A program made the position numbers and the translations under genes. The notes beneath the pieces were generated by a model. The model was given only the letters and a program-made list of their open reading frames with translations. It was not told where the DNA came from and did no database searches. A stretch of DNA of 64,000 bases from Celeribacter persicus (GTDB lineage: Bacteria > Pseudomonadota > Alphaproteobacteria > Rhodobacterales > Rhodobacteraceae), in the NCBI RefSeq assembly GCF_003050785.1, contig NZ_QAOH01000014.1:1-64000 (forward strand), in the 5' to 3' direction. Positions 34,548 through 44,198 of the stretch are shown here, in pieces (positions within the stretch are counted from its first letter, which is position 1; each line of letters begins with the position of its first letter).

Positions 34548-35549
34548 TCAGGCGTAAATATCGGTCCAGAGCTCTTCGAGCGCCGGTTCCGGGCTGGTTT
34601 TCGCGAATTCTGCGCTCTCGTTGACGACGGCCTTGATGTCCTTGTCGATGGCCTTGAGATCGTCCTCGCTCGCGTGACCGCCGGTCAGCAGGATAGACCG
34701 CACCGCCTCAATCGGGTCGCGTTCCTCGCGCATTTTCTGCACTTCCTCGCGGGTGCGGTATTTCGCCGGGTCGGACATGGAGTGACCGCGGTAGCGGTAG
34801 GTCTTGACCTCAAGGATGTACGGACCTTTGCCCGCCCGGCAATGCGCTACGGCGCGCTCGCCCGCTTCCTTGACGGCCAGAACGTCCATGCCGTCCACTT
34901 CCTCGCCCTCGATGCCGTAGGCAAGGCCGCGACCGTAGAGCGTGGTCGATTTCGTGGATCGTTGAACGGAAGTGCCCATGGCATATTGGTTGTTCTCGAT
35001 CACGAAAACGACCGGCAGGTCCCAAAGCTCGGCCATGTTATAGGTCTCGTAAACCTGACCCTGGTTCGCCGCGCCATCGCCGAAATAGGCGAAGGTCACA
35101 TTGTCGTTGCCCTTGTACTTGTCGGAGAAGGCGAGCCCCGCGCCAATCGGCACCTGTGCGCCGACGATGCCGTGACCGCCGTAGAAATGCTTCTCTTTCG
35201 AGAACATATGCATCGAGCCGCCCTTGCCCTTGGAATAGCCGCCCTCGCGACCGGTCAGTTCGGCCATCACCCCGTTCGGGTCCATGCCGCAGGCGAGCAT
35301 ATGCCCGTGGTCACGGTAGGAGGTGACGCGCTTGTCACCTTCTTTCGCGGCGGCTTCGAGCCCGACCACGACGGCTTCCTGACCGATGTAGAGGTGGCAG
35401 AACCCGCCGATCAGGCCCATGCCGTACAACTGGCCGGCCTTTTCCTCGAAACGACGGATAAGAAGCATGTCTTTGTAATAGGCAAGAAGCTCGTCTTTCG
35501 AGACGTTGGCTTTGCTTGCTGGTTTGGATGGTGTTTTCCGGGGTGCCAT
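34548..35549 (-). CDS. pdhA: Pyruvate dehydrogenase E1 alpha subunit
   Basis: 333 aa. The thiamine diphosphate motif GDGAANQGQVYETYNMAELWDLPVVFVIENN is intact. Phosphorylation-loop-like residues TYRYRGHSMSDPAKYR follow. N-terminal basic Ala/Pro/Lys-rich stretch (MAPRKTPSKPASKANVS). It is first in the pdhA-pdhB-pdhC operon and feeds acetyl-CoA to the citrate cycle and to the fab genes. Its promoter region holds an inverted repeat at 35579-35598 that includes a near-perfect TTAGCGCTAA-type site, so a LacI-family regulator is likely. Confidence 0.97.
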   Translation of the reverse strand: MAPRKTPSKPASKANVSKDELLAYYKDMLLIRRFEEKAGQLYGMGLIGGFCHLYIGQEAVVVGLEAAAKEGDKRVTSYRDHGHMLACGMDPNGVMAELTGREGGYSKGKGGSMHMFSKEKHFYGGHGIVGAQVPIGAGLAFSDKYKGNDNVTFAYFGDGAANQGQVYETYNMAELWDLPVVFVIENNQYAMGTSVQRSTKSTTLYGRGLAYGIEGEEVDGMDVLAVKEAGERAVAHCRAGKGPYILEVKTYRYRGHSMSDPAKYRTREEVQKMREERDPIEAVRSILLTGGHASEDDLKAIDKDIKAVVNESAEFAKTSPEPALEELWTDIYA

Positions 35550-35986
35550 GCGGCCTCCTCCTCCAAGGTTCGCAGCGAATAGTTTAGCGTTAAACTATAT
35601 GATAAAGGAGGCGAGCCGCGATTGCACGGATTTTCTGATATGCGCTGTGGGAGGCAGCTATGCGTTTGGGGAATGGCGGGTTTTGCCTGACATTGTTTTA
35701 TGCAGAAAGAGTGGAAAAGAGACCAAAACGGACAGTCGGGTTTTGTTGTGGACAAGTCTGCCCGTGGGGTGGTGATTTGGGGTATGAGGTCTACGCTGTA
35801 TCCCGGTCAAATCTATGAAAGTTCAATCTGTTGTGTGCGGGTGACAATGCGTCAGCCCGCCGGAACGGGCAGGCGCAGGCGCGGCGGCTTCGCCTTGTTC
35901 CGCGCCGATTGCGGCTTCGTTCGGCGGATCTTGTATTTTGGAGCGTGCGGAGCAGAATGCATGCTTGCATCTAACCGAGCGATCCC
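35550..35986. other. Non-coding region upstream of pdhA
   Basis: 437 bp. It holds the pdhA 5' region with the palindrome at 35579-35598, then about 380 bp between the pdhA promoter and the end of the SLT lipoprotein gene. I see no gene in it; open frames here have no recognisable residues. Confidence 0.5.
35579..35598. promoter_or_regulatory. pdhA operator-like palindrome, ATAGTTTA GCGT TAAACTAT
   Basis: Perfect 8-bp arms with a 4-base centre, 30 bases upstream of the pdhA ATG. Its middle TTAGCGTTAA (35584-35593) differs from TTAGCGCTAA at one position, the palindrome I recall for the LacI-family regulator CceR in Rhodobacter. Confidence 0.6.
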
Positions 35987-36607
35987 TCACCGACGACAAT
36001 ACCCCAGTTGCGCCTCGTACCGTGCCGCCCGTGCCGCAACCCCATCCGCCGTGTTCAAGAGCCATGTTTTGCCATTGTGCGAGCCGCGGGCGTAGCCCGT
36101 GCGGCCTTCGTGATAGGCGAGATAGCTGTTGCGCGCATCCGAGTTGGAGATGCCCAGAGCGGCGTTGTTTGTGGACACATACCAGCCGATGAAATCGGTG
36201 GCGTCGCGGATGTTGCTGCGGCTGGCGCCTGCGCGGCCCGGGCCGTTGCGGTAGTCGTCCCATGTGCCGTCGAGCGCCTGTGCGTAGCCGCGTGCGGAGC
36301 TGGCCCGGCCTTTCGGGATGATGAAGAGCACATAGCGCTTTGGCGGGCGGGCGGTCGCGCGGAACGTGGATTCCTGATAGATCAGTGCCATCTGCACATG
36401 GATCGGCACGCCCCATTTGCGTTCCGAGGCCTCAAGGGCGGAGCGGTAATGCGGGCGTTCGCGGAAGATCGCGCAGGCATCTTCGGGGTTTGAGGGCGCG
36501 CCGCCATAACCGCCGCCACAGGCGGACAGCGTCAACAGTCCTGCGCTGCCGATAATCATGCGGCGGCGGGTGAGAAGCGGTGTGATATCGGTGGTTCTCT
36601 GTGTCAT
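35987..36607 (-). CDS. SLT-domain lytic transglycosylase lipoprotein
   Basis: 206 aa. Arg-Arg in the N-region (LTRRRMIIGSAG), hydrophobic stretch and lipobox LSAC with Cys near 30: a lipoprotein signal, twin-arginine-like. The SLT-type catalytic region is MALIYQESTFRATARP (Glu in QES) and RGYAQALDGTWDDY. The C-terminal half is unusual for SLT: DATDFIGWYVSTNNAALGIS and YLAYHEGRTGYARGSH. It should cleave peptidoglycan at the outer membrane. It lies 25 bases downstream of the FtsB-like gene on the same strand. Confidence 0.85.
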   Translation of the reverse strand: MTQRTTDITPLLTRRRMIIGSAGLLTLSACGGGYGGAPSNPEDACAIFRERPHYRSALEASERKWGVPIHVQMALIYQESTFRATARPPKRYVLFIIPKGRASSARGYAQALDGTWDDYRNGPGRAGASRSNIRDATDFIGWYVSTNNAALGISNSDARNSYLAYHEGRTGYARGSHNGKTWLLNTADGVAARAARYEAQLGYCRR

Positions 36608-36632
36608 CGGATGCCTTTCGGGGCAGGGGATG

Positions 36633-36935
36633 TCAGCGGATCACGATCTCGTCGGCGCGCAGATACCCGAGAATGTCGCGCGCCTGTTCGTCCAGCAGAT
36701 CGAGATCGAGGTAGGTGTCGGACATGCGCAGGGTCTTGTTGCGCATGACGGCCAGCTCATCGTCGAGCTGTCCGCTCACCGTTTGCAGTTGAGACAGTTC
36801 TGCCTCGATCTGCAAACGGCGAAACAGCCCATATTCCCCTTGCACGGCGGCAAAGGTGAAATAGCCACCGAGGGTGACCATGACGCCACTGTACAACAGC
36901 ACAGTCAGCGACGGGCGTTTGCGCGGATGAGCCAT
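36633..36935 (-). CDS. FtsB/DivIC-like septum formation initiator
   Basis: 100 aa. One membrane segment (about 9-30), then a coiled coil with a Leu heptad (LQIEAELSQLQTVSGQLDDELAVMRNKTLRM) and the short C-terminal DLLDEQARDILGYL, the usual FtsB/DivIC layout. It bridges FtsL and FtsQ at the division site. I chose ATG 36935 over the 36989 start because MAHPRKRPSL gives a normal cytoplasmic tail. Neighbour of a lytic transglycosylase downstream and pdhA further on, an order often seen in alphaproteobacteria (eno or pdh near ftsB). Confidence 0.88.
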   Translation of the reverse strand: MAHPRKRPSLTVLLYSGVMVTLGGYFTFAAVQGEYGLFRRLQIEAELSQLQTVSGQLDDELAVMRNKTLRMSDTYLDLDLLDEQARDILGYLRADEIVIR

Positions 36936-37092
36936 GATAGGCTTCTTACCTTGTATGAAAGGTGCCTGATGGCACCTGCTCTGCCTCACGGGGCTCTCTC
37001 TTTGGTGGATCGCCTCCGTAAACTGTTTATGACACAGGCGATTCGCCCTGTGAATCCCAAAAACGAATCATCCGCAAAAAAATGCTGAAACG

Positions 37093-37120
37093 AAAAAGGG
37101 CGCCCCGGAGGGACGCCCTG
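37093..37120 (-). terminator. Terminator of fba
   Basis: Minus strand: AGGGCGTCC pairs with GGGCGCCCT (one G-U) around a 5-base loop, followed by TTTTTC. It lies 27 bases after the fba stop. Confidence 0.9.
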
Positions 37121-37146
37121 AAAAACCTGATGGTCTTCTCGGGAGA

Positions 37147-38040
37147 TCAGCCCGCGATGGAGGCTTTGTAGATGCTGTCCACGGCGTCCGCGAGCGTCGC
37201 GTTGAACTCCTCGTCGGTCTGTTTCGCGTTCAGCCCTTCGGAGAGCGCGCGGGAGAAGGAGGCGATCATGCCGGTGTTTTTGCTAAGGATTTCGTTGGCC
37301 TCGTCGCGGGCATAGCCGCCGGAGAGTGCCACGACCTTGAGAACACGCGGGTGATCGACCAGCGGTTTGTAGAAATTGGCCTCAGTCGGCAGGGAAAGCT
37401 TGAGCATCACCTGCTTGTTTTCCGGCATGGCGTCGAGATGCTTGAGAATCTCTTCGCGCAGGATGGCTTCGGCCTCGGCCTTGTCGGAAATGGTGATGGT
37501 CACCTCGGGTTCGAGGATCGGCATCAGCCCTGCGGCGATGACCTGATCGCCCACGGCGAATTGCTGATCCACCACGGCCTTGATGCCTTCCGGGTTGGCG
37601 GCATTGATCACGGAGCGTTCTTTCGTGCCAAACACGCCGAGTTTGTACGCGCGGGCCAGAAGGTCGTCGAGGCCCGGCATCGGTTTCATGAGCTGCACGC
37701 CGTTTGCCTCGGCCTCAAGGCCTTTGTCGATCTTCAGGAACGGCACCACGCCCTTCACATCCCAGAGGTAGGAGGGGGTCGGTTTGCCCTCGACCATACG
37801 GTCCATGGTCATCTCAAAAAGGATCGCGCCGATCACCTTCTCGCCGGTGAAGGCGGGCGAGGTCATGATGCGGGAGCGCATTTCGTGGATCAGGTCGAAC
37901 ATCTGCTCTTCGCCGGAATATTCGTTTTCCTCGATGCCGTAGAGTTTCAGCGCTTTCGGTGTGGACCCGCCCGACTGGTCGAGTGCTGCGATGAAGCCCT
38001 GGCCTTCGCCGATCTTGGCGGTCATTTCCTGAATGGACAT
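37147..38040 (-). CDS. fba: Fructose-bisphosphate aldolase, class I
   Basis: 297 aa. Class I (Schiff-base) aldolase family: FIAALDQSGGSTPKAL near the start, WDVKGVVPFLKIDKGLEAEANGVQLMKP in the middle, and VVALSGGYARDEAN near the end. It interconverts fructose 1,6-bisphosphate with DHAP and glyceraldehyde 3-phosphate. ATG 38040 is preceded by AGAGGAAAG; the frame opens 7 codons earlier but lacks a ribosome site. Upstream are two 15-bp direct repeats (38129-38143, 38161-38175) that look like operators. pgk lies upstream on the same strand behind its own terminator. Confidence 0.96.
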   Translation of the reverse strand: MSIQEMTAKIGEGQGFIAALDQSGGSTPKALKLYGIEENEYSGEEQMFDLIHEMRSRIMTSPAFTGEKVIGAILFEMTMDRMVEGKPTPSYLWDVKGVVPFLKIDKGLEAEANGVQLMKPMPGLDDLLARAYKLGVFGTKERSVINAANPEGIKAVVDQQFAVGDQVIAAGLMPILEPEVTITISDKAEAEAILREEILKHLDAMPENKQVMLKLSLPTEANFYKPLVDHPRVLKVVALSGGYARDEANEILSKNTGMIASFSRALSEGLNAKQTDEEFNATLADAVDSIYKASIAG

Positions 38041-38128
38041 GTCTTTCCTCTTTTGGCTCAAATCTGTCCCCTGAGGGGAGTTCCGGAGTTCCCGACCGGG
38101 TTAACCCGCCCGGCATTCTGTCGCAATC

Positions 38129-38175
38129 GTGGTGGCGCTAACGCCTTGATTTTCTTTCCTGTGGTGGCGCTAACG
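38129..38175. promoter_or_regulatory. Two GTGGTGGCGCTAACG direct repeats upstream of fba
   Basis: 15-bp perfect repeats at 38129-38143 and 38161-38175, 32 bp apart (three helical turns). Each contains GGCGCTAA, matching TTAGCGCTAA at 8 of 10 positions. They lie about 90-135 bp upstream of the fba ATG, a good operator position. Confidence 0.65.
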
Positions 38176-38274
38176 GGCGATTTCGCCCAGAAGCTAGGCC
38201 CTTTTGTGGGCATATGGCATGATCTGGCGCAAGCTCCGGTTTCATAACTGCCATGCAGCGGGATCAGAGCATGA

Positions 38275-38297
38275 AAAAGCCCGCACGCGGCGGGCTT
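38275..38297 (-). terminator. Terminator of pgk
   Basis: Minus strand: AAGCCCGC pairs with GCGGGCTT around a 5-base loop, followed by TTTCATG. It lies 9 bases after the pgk stop. Confidence 0.88.
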
Positions 38298-38305
38298 CTC
38301 CAGAG

Positions 38306-39493
38306 TTATCCAAGCGCCACGACGCCCGGAAGGTCCTTGCCTTCCATCCACTCAAGGAAAGCGCCGCCCGCCGTCGAAATATAGGTGAAGTCGTCCGCAG
38401 CCCCCGCCTTGTTCAGCGCCGCCACCGTGTCGCCGCCGCCTGCGACCGACACCAGCTTACCGGCCTTGGACAGTTCTGCGGCCTTTTTCGCCGCCGCATT
38501 GGTCGCCGCGTCGAAAGGTTCGATCTCAAAGGCTCCGAGCGGGCCGTTCCAGATCAGGGTCTTCGCCTCTTCGAGAATGGCGGAGATTTTTTCGACCGAT
38601 TTCGGGCCGGCATCGAGAATCATCGCATCCGCCGGGCATTCCGTAGTCGGCACGGTCTCGTTCTCGGCATTGGCCTTGAACTCGCGCGCCACGACCACAT
38701 CGACCGGCAGCACGATTTCGCAGCCTGCTTCACCAGCTTTCTTGGTGATCTCGCGTGCGGTTTCGGCCAGATCGTGCTCGCACAGCGATTTGCCAACGTC
38801 CACGCCCTCGGCGGCGAGGAAGGTGTTCGCCATGCCACCGCCGATCACCAGATAATCGACCTTGCGCACCAGATTGCCCAGAAGGTCCAGCTTGGTCGAG
38901 ACTTTCGCACCGCCGACAACCGCCACGACAGGGCGTTCCGGGGTGGAAAGTGCGCCTTCGAGCGCAGAAAGCTCGGCCTGCATCAGGCGACCGGCGCAGG
39001 AGGGCAGGAGTTTCGCCACACCTTCGGTCGAGCCATGCGCACGGTGCGCGGCGGAGAAGGCGTCGTTCACATAGACATCGCCAAGTGCTGCGAGCGAGGC
39101 GGCGAACTGGCCGTCATTGTCGGTTTCGCCCTTGTGGAAGCGGGTGTTTTCCAGGAGCAGAACCTCGCCTTCGCCAAGCTCCGCCACGGCTTCCTTGGCC
39201 GGGCCGCCGATGCAGTCGGAGGCGAATTTCACCGGTACGCCGAGCACATCGGCGACCGCGTCCTTGATCAGGCCGAGGCTCATATCGGGGACCACCTGAC
39301 CTTTCGGACGGCCGAAATGCGCCATCAGAACCGGTTTGCCGCCCTTGGCGAGAATGTCGTCGATGGTGGGCTTGATCCGCTCGATCCGGGTGGCGTCCGT
39401 AACTTTGCCGTCCTTGACGGGCACGTTGATGTCGACGCGCGTCAGCACCACCTTGCCGGAGAGATCCATGTCGTCGAGGGTTTTCCAGGCCAT
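38306..39493 (-). CDS. pgk: Phosphoglycerate kinase
   Basis: 395 aa. Two-domain PGK: the start [32 protein letters not shown] contains the 3PG-site Asp and Asn residues, AHFGRPKG follows, and the ATP-domain motifs [26 protein letters not shown] and [12 protein letters not shown] are present. It makes ATP and 3-phosphoglycerate. ATG 39493 has AAGGA upstream. GTCGCTAAC upstream (39529-39537) resembles the half-sites found near fba and eno. Confidence 0.98.
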   Translation of the reverse strand: MAWKTLDDMDLSGKVVLTRVDINVPVKDGKVTDATRIERIKPTIDDILAKGGKPVLMAHFGRPKGQVVPDMSLGLIKDAVADVLGVPVKFASDCIGGPAKEAVAELGEGEVLLLENTRFHKGETDNDGQFAASLAALGDVYVNDAFSAAHRAHGSTEGVAKLLPSCAGRLMQAELSALEGALSTPERPVVAVVGGAKVSTKLDLLGNLVRKVDYLVIGGGMANTFLAAEGVDVGKSLCEHDLAETAREITKKAGEAGCEIVLPVDVVVAREFKANAENETVPTTECPADAMILDAGPKSVEKISAILEEAKTLIWNGPLGAFEIEPFDAATNAAAKKAAELSKAGKLVSVAGGGDTVAALNKAGAADDFTYISTAGGAFLEWMEGKDLPGVVALG

Positions 39494-39526
39494 GTCGAAA
39501 AGTCCTTGTCTAAGAAGGTTGGGCAT

Positions 39527-39536
39527 CTGTCGCTAA
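39527..39536. promoter_or_regulatory. GTTAGCG-type half-site upstream of pgk
   Basis: CTGTCGCTAA matches TTAGCGCTAA at 7 of 10 positions (minus strand TTAGCGACAG). It is 34 bp upstream of the pgk ATG. Weak taken alone; listed because the same half-site occurs near fba and eno. Confidence 0.35.
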
Positions 39537-39676
39537 CTGTTTGACGGCTCCTCACCGCTTCGTCAACCGCGCGTGAGCGGGAGAGGGCATCCGGGCGCAG
39601 ATCGGCCTTTCCCTTGGTCTTCCGGCACTCTAAACTGCGCAAAAATCTGACCCGTTCTCACCCGGAGGAGGCATTC

Positions 39677-40183
39677 ATGGCCGAGATCAAGGACCCCGAA
39701 AACACGATCATCATCACGCTCGACGGCGGTGAGGTGGTTATCGAGCTGCTGCCCGATATCGCCCCGAAACATTGCGAACGGATGAAGGAACTGGCCCGTT
39801 CCGGTGCCTATGACGGTGTGGTGTTTCACCGTGTGATCGACGGTTTCATGGCGCAGACGGGCGACGTGAAATTCGGCAATCAGAACAAGGATTTCGAATT
39901 GCGGCGCGCGGGCACCGGCGGGTCCGACCTGCCGGATCTTCCGGCCGAATTCTCCGGTATTCCGCACGATCGCGGCACGCTGGGCGCAGCCCGCTCGATG
40001 AATCCGAACTCCGCCAACTCGCAGTTCTTCATCAACTTCGCCGACAATCACTTTCTCAACCGGCAGTACACGGTCTATGGCCGCGTGATCTCCGGCATGG
40101 ACGCGGTGGACAAGATCACCCGTGGCGAGCCGCCGATGTATCCGGATGCGATGATTTCCATGAAGGTGGCCGCCGATGCTTAA
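39677..40183 (+). CDS. Cytosolic cyclophilin, peptidyl-prolyl cis-trans isomerase
   Basis: 168 aa. Catalytic region: VVFHRVIDGFMAQTGD (Arg, Phe, Gln of the active site), NSANSQFFINFADNHFLN and YGRVISGMDAVDKI. No signal peptide, so it acts in the cytoplasm. ATG 39677 follows GGAGG. It overlaps the next gene, a second cyclophilin with a signal peptide, by eight bases, so the pair is translationally linked and covers both sides of the membrane. Divergent from pgk. Confidence 0.95.
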   Translation: MAEIKDPENTIIITLDGGEVVIELLPDIAPKHCERMKELARSGAYDGVVFHRVIDGFMAQTGDVKFGNQNKDFELRRAGTGGSDLPDLPAEFSGIPHDRGTLGAARSMNPNSANSQFFINFADNHFLNRQYTVYGRVISGMDAVDKITRGEPPMYPDAMISMKVAADA

Positions 40184-40733
40184 GTCTCTGACCCTGATCG
40201 CCGCTCTGGCGACCGGCCCGGCCTTTGCCACCGGGCTCGACATCGTGGTGGAAGGCGAGGCCAACGGGCTCGTCCACATCGACCTGTTCGAGGACGTTGC
40301 GCCCGGCCATGTCGATCAGATCACCAAGCTCGCCAATGAGGGCGCTTATGACAACGTTGTCTTTCACCGGGTGATCGACGGCTTCATGGCTCAGACGGGC
40401 GATGTGCAATATGGCAAGATGGGAACGGCGGATTTCTCCATGCAGATGGCCGGACGCGGCGGGTCGCACTATCCGGACCTCAAGGCCGAGTTTTCCGATC
40501 TTTCCTTTGACGAAGGCGTCGTCGGCATGGCGCGCAGCCAGAACCCGAATTCCGCCAATGCACAGTTCTTCATCATGTTCGCCCCCGCGCCGCATCTGAA
40601 CGGCCAGTACACGGTGGTGGGCAAGGTGACCTCCGGCATGGATGTGGTTCACGCGATCAAGAAGGGCAATGGCCCGAACGGCGCGGTGATCGGTCAGCCG
40701 GATGTGATGACCTCGGTGAAGGTCACGGAGTGA
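40176..40733 (+). CDS. Periplasmic cyclophilin, peptidyl-prolyl cis-trans isomerase
   Basis: 185 aa. N-terminal signal peptide MLKSLTLIAALATGPAFA with a predicted cut after Ala18. The same active-site stretches as the upstream cyclophilin are present: NVVFHRVIDGFMAQTGDVQ, NSANAQFFIMFAPAPHLNGQYTVVGKV. It helps fold envelope proteins. It overlaps the cytosolic cyclophilin gene by eight bases; the pair probably arose by tandem duplication, after which one copy gained a signal peptide. A terminator follows. Confidence 0.95.
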   Translation: MLKSLTLIAALATGPAFATGLDIVVEGEANGLVHIDLFEDVAPGHVDQITKLANEGAYDNVVFHRVIDGFMAQTGDVQYGKMGTADFSMQMAGRGGSHYPDLKAEFSDLSFDEGVVGMARSQNPNSANAQFFIMFAPAPHLNGQYTVVGKVTSGMDVVHAIKKGNGPNGAVIGQPDVMTSVKVTE

Positions 40734-40756
40734 AGCGATCTCGCGGAGATTAACGG

Positions 40757-40781
40757 AAGGGCGTTCTCGGACGCCCTTTTT
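40757..40781 (+). terminator. Terminator of the cyclophilin pair
   Basis: AAGGGCGT (40757-40764) pairs with ACGCCCTT (40771-40778) around a 6-base loop, followed by TTTC. Confidence 0.9.
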
Positions 40782-40815
40782 CTTTGGAGTTTTCCTTGTC
40801 TGAGTGGTGTCGGTG

Positions 40816-41661
40816 TCAGAACTCGAACCGCAAAGCGGCATTCGCAAGCCCGTCTCCGGCCCCGTAGCCACCCGAAACATCGAGGGAGGTGCTGCCCCGG
40901 AGGTAGATATTCGCCCCCAGAAGTGCGACCCCATCCTCGGGTTCTTCAATCGGCACGGAAACCAGTTCGGTCAGCGCCACCCGGTCGCTCAGGGCGTGAC
41001 GATAGGCCAGTTCCATCGCGGCAGGGGCATCGTTCGCCTCGTTATAGGAGAACGTGCCGGTGATTTCACCGGGGCCCAACACACGGCTGCCCTGCACCTT
41101 GGCATTGGCGTCGGAGCCATCGCCGTCGATATATTCCAGCGCCGCCTCGATCCGCCAGTCTCCCGCGTTCCAGCCGCCGCCAAGCCCCAGAACCGTGGTG
41201 TCGTAATCCTCGACATAATGCAGCGACAGCGCCATTCCCGTATCGCTGTAGCGCAGCCCGTAGGGCAGGTAATTGTCCACGTTGATCGTCCCGTCGGTCA
41301 GGCGGCTGAACCCGCTTTCCGTTCGTATCAGTGCTTCCGGCAGCATGACGTTCGAGATCAGCGGACGCGCGAAACTGTCATAAGCGGGGCGGGGATTGCC
41401 GATTTCGTAGCACGCGCTTCCAAGGCTGTAGCTCAGCGCGGCATAGGTTTCGTGCTCGCGCCCCAGCGTGCCGAAGGCTCCGAAGGTCAGCCCCAGCCCG
41501 TTCCAGGCGGTTCTCCATGTGCCATCGCCGCCCAGCCAGACGTCCTGATCCTCGACCGTCGAGCCGCCAAGCGCAATCCAACCATCGCCGGTCAGCCAAG
41601 GCTCGGCCTGTGCCGCGCTGGCGAAGCACAAAACAAGAGGGAGGAGGGCAATTCGCTTCAT
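40816..41661 (-). CDS. Predicted outer-membrane beta-barrel protein
   Basis: 281 aa. Signal peptide MKRIALLPLVLCFASAAQA followed by a mature protein made of alternating short strands, many Gly/Tyr/Asn turns, and a final aromatic residue (ALRFEF), the usual BamA-recognised C-terminal Phe. I therefore infer an outer-membrane barrel of about 12 strands. ATG 41661 chosen over the 41748 start because it begins a clear signal peptide. The substrate is unknown and I do not recognise a family. Confidence 0.75.
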   Translation of the reverse strand: MKRIALLPLVLCFASAAQAEPWLTGDGWIALGGSTVEDQDVWLGGDGTWRTAWNGLGLTFGAFGTLGREHETYAALSYSLGSACYEIGNPRPAYDSFARPLISNVMLPEALIRTESGFSRLTDGTINVDNYLPYGLRYSDTGMALSLHYVEDYDTTVLGLGGGWNAGDWRIEAALEYIDGDGSDANAKVQGSRVLGPGEITGTFSYNEANDAPAAMELAYRHALSDRVALTELVSVPIEEPEDGVALLGANIYLRGSTSLDVSGGYGAGDGLANAALRFEF

Positions 41662-41712
41662 ACGTGTATTCTGCACCTGAAAATGGAAAAAATCCATGAA
41701 TTTCAAATCACA

Positions 41713-41744
41713 AAACCGCGCGCGGATTGCTCTGCGCGCGGTTT
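41713..41744 (-). terminator. Terminator of tyrS
   Basis: AAACCGCGCGC (41713-41723) pairs with GCGCGCGGTTT (41734-41744), 11 perfect pairs, 10-base loop, TTTTG beyond on the minus strand. Confidence 0.85.
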
Positions 41745-41765
41745 GCAAAAGATTGGGTGGGGGGG

Positions 41766-43019
41766 TTAGCCTTTGAGCACCACGAGAGCGTGGCGTTTTT
41801 TGCCCGCCGAGAGCTTCATCGGCTCCTTGAGCATCTCCGCCGTGACCAGAAATCCCGCGTCCTTATGATCTTCGTCATTCACCTTGGCACCGCCCTCGGC
41901 AAACAACCGTTTTGCCGCTTTGCCAGAGTCCGCCAGACCCGATTTGACAAACAATTGCACGATGGAGATGCCATCGCCGATGTCTGCAGGCGAAAGCTCC
42001 ACGGTCGGAAGGTCATCACCCACGCCGCCTTTCTCGAACACCTCGCGCGCGGTGGCTTCGGCGGCTTTGGCGGCCTCTTCCCCGTGCAGAAGCGCCGTGA
42101 CCTCATTGGCGAGGATGATCTTCGCTTCATTGATTTCGGAGCCTTCGAGCGCACCGAGGCGATCACATTCCTCGACCGGCAGATCGGTGTAGAGCTTGAG
42201 GAAACGGCCTGTGTCCGCGTCCGTGGTGTTGCGCCAGAACTGCCAGAATTCGTAGGGCGAGAGCATCTCGGCATTGAGCCAGACCGCGCCGCCCTGCGAT
42301 TTGCCCATCTTGCGCCCGTCGGACGTGGTCAAAAGCGGCGTCGTCAGCCCGTAAATCTCGTTGTCGAGAACCCGGCGTGTCAGGTCGATGCCGTTGACGA
42401 TGTTGCCCCACTGATCCGATCCGCCCATCTGCAACAGACAGTCGTAGCGGCGGTTCAGTTCGAGGAAGTCGTAGGCCTGAAGGATCATGTAGTTGAATTC
42501 GAGGAAAGACAGCGATTGCTCACGGTCCAGACGCGATTTCACGCTCTCAAACGACAGCATCCGGTTGACGGAGAAATGCCGCCCGATGTCACGCAGGAAA
42601 TCGAGGTAGTTCAGATCGTCGAGCCACTCGGCATTGTTGCGCATGAGCGCTGCGTTCTCGCCATGGTCGTAGTCGAGGTAACGGGCAAAGACCTTTTGCA
42701 TGCCGTCGATGTTGGCGTCGATCTGTTCCGGCGACAGAAGCGGACGCTCATCGGAACGGAAGGACGGGTCGCCCACTTTCGTCGTGCCGCCGCCCATGAG
42801 CGTGATCGGCTTGTGCCCGGTCTTCTGGAACCAGCGCAGGAGCATGATGTTGAGCAAATGGCCCACGTGCAGGGACGCGGCGGTTGCGTCATAGCCGATA
42901 TAGGCGGTCACCATCCCTTTGCTCAGCGCTTCGTCCAGCTCTTGCAGATTGGTGCAATCGGCCAGAAATCCGCGCTCGATGATCACGCGCAGAAATTCCG
43001 ATTTGGGATGGTAGGTCAT
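41766..43019 (-). CDS. tyrS: Tyrosyl-tRNA synthetase
   Basis: 417 aa. Class I synthetase: HIGH-type motif [12 protein letters not shown], tyrosine pocket [36 protein letters not shown]-type loop [15 protein letters not shown], and a C-terminal S4-like domain ([35 protein letters not shown]). It charges tRNA-Tyr. It is divergent from anmK and followed by a perfect-stem terminator. Confidence 0.98.
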   Translation of the reverse strand: MTYHPKSEFLRVIIERGFLADCTNLQELDEALSKGMVTAYIGYDATAASLHVGHLLNIMLLRWFQKTGHKPITLMGGGTTKVGDPSFRSDERPLLSPEQIDANIDGMQKVFARYLDYDHGENAALMRNNAEWLDDLNYLDFLRDIGRHFSVNRMLSFESVKSRLDREQSLSFLEFNYMILQAYDFLELNRRYDCLLQMGGSDQWGNIVNGIDLTRRVLDNEIYGLTTPLLTTSDGRKMGKSQGGAVWLNAEMLSPYEFWQFWRNTTDADTGRFLKLYTDLPVEECDRLGALEGSEINEAKIILANEVTALLHGEEAAKAAEATAREVFEKGGVGDDLPTVELSPADIGDGISIVQLFVKSGLADSGKAAKRLFAEGGAKVNDEDHKDAGFLVTAEMLKEPMKLSAGKKRHALVVLKG

Positions 43020-43091
43020 CTCTCACATTTTCCATTCAATGGTCGGTCGCGGCCTGATATATCGGGGCGCGCACCAAAGGGAAAGAGTGTG

Positions 43092-44198
43092 ATGAGCGGT
43101 AAGAGCAAAGCGGTGCCCCTGTGGGTTGCGGGCTGTATGTCGGGAACCTCTCTCGACGGGGTGGATGTGGCGCTGTTGCGGACCGACGGGGTGGAGATTT
43201 TCGAGTTCGGCGACACGGGCTTTCGCCCCTACAGCACGGCGGAGCAGGAGATGTTCCGCGCCGAGCTTGGCACTTGGCGGGCCTCTGAGGCGCTCACCGA
43301 ATTGATCGAGACGGCCCATGCAGAGGCGCTTTCAAAGCTCGACGGTTTCGAGCTGATTGGTTTTCATGGCCAGACCCTGGCCCATGCGCCCGACGAGGGG
43401 CGGACTTATCAGGCAGGCGACGGTGCGGTTCTGGCCGAGGTCACGGGCGTGCCGGTGGTCTGGGATTTCCGCACGGCGGATGTCGAAATGGGCGGGCAGG
43501 GTGCGCCCTTGGCCCCATTCTATCACCATGCGCTGTCGCGGTTCATCGGGGCGCAAGGTCCCGTCGCCTTTCTCAATCTCGGTGGCGTCGGCAATCTGAC
43601 ATGGGTCGATCCCGTGTTGTCCGATCCGGCGGCCAAAGGCGCTTTGCTGGCGTTCGACACCGGGCCCGCCAATGCGCCGGTCAACGATCTGATGCGGGCG
43701 CGCAGGGGTGAGACGTTCGATGCAGGCGGGGCACTGGCTTCGGAAGGGCAGCCGGACATGGAGATCGTTGCCAAGGGGCTGGAGCATCCCTATTTCTACA
43801 AGATGCCTCCGAAGTCTCTGGACCGGAACGATTTCCATGGTGTGCTCAAGGCTGTCGAAGCACTCCCGGACGCCGATGCCGCCGCCACGCTGACGGCTTT
43901 CTCGGCGGCCTCCGTCGCCCGCGCCATGGAGCATTGCCCGTCTCCGCCCGAAGCGCTCTATGTCACTGGCGGCGGGCGGCACAACGCCACGCTGATGGCG
44001 ATGATCGCGGCGGGGGTGGATTGTCCGGTGATGCCGGTCGAGGAGGTCGGCCTCGATGGCGATATGCTTGAGGCGCAGGCCTTTGCCTATCTGGCGGTCC
44101 GTGTTCTGCGGGGCCTGCCGACCTCTGCGCCCACGACAACGGGGGTGCGTGCGGCCATAGGGGGGGGACGGGTGTCCCGTCCGGACGGTCAGGCCTGA
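43092..44198 (+). CDS. anmK: Anhydro-N-acetylmuramic acid kinase
   Basis: 368 aa. Typical start [19 protein letters not shown] (nucleotide-binding GTSLDG loop), then [11 protein letters not shown] and [12 protein letters not shown]. It phosphorylates and opens anhydroMurNAc during peptidoglycan recycling. I chose ATG 43092 (GAAAGAG upstream). The reading frame stays open for another 1.3 kb upstream, but that part is the antisense of tyrS and does not resemble AnmK. The pairing with divergent tyrS is common in alphaproteobacteria. Confidence 0.95.
   Translation: MSGKSKAVPLWVAGCMSGTSLDGVDVALLRTDGVEIFEFGDTGFRPYSTAEQEMFRAELGTWRASEALTELIETAHAEALSKLDGFELIGFHGQTLAHAPDEGRTYQAGDGAVLAEVTGVPVVWDFRTADVEMGGQGAPLAPFYHHALSRFIGAQGPVAFLNLGGVGNLTWVDPVLSDPAAKGALLAFDTGPANAPVNDLMRARRGETFDAGGALASEGQPDMEIVAKGLEHPYFYKMPPKSLDRNDFHGVLKAVEALPDADAAATLTAFSAASVARAMEHCPSPPEALYVTGGGRHNATLMAMIAAGVDCPVMPVEEVGLDGDMLEAQAFAYLAVRVLRGLPTSAPTTTGVRAAIGGGRVSRPDGQA

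Noticed and set aside
32319-35582. 1087-residue plus-strand open frame across pdhABC
   Set aside because: Runs antisense to three certain enzyme genes; composition (His, Arg, Gly, Phe) is typical of a shadow frame.
41727-43091. Upstream extension of the anmK frame
   Set aside because: The extension is the antisense of tyrS. AnmK homologues start at the MSGKSKAV position, where there is a ribosome site.
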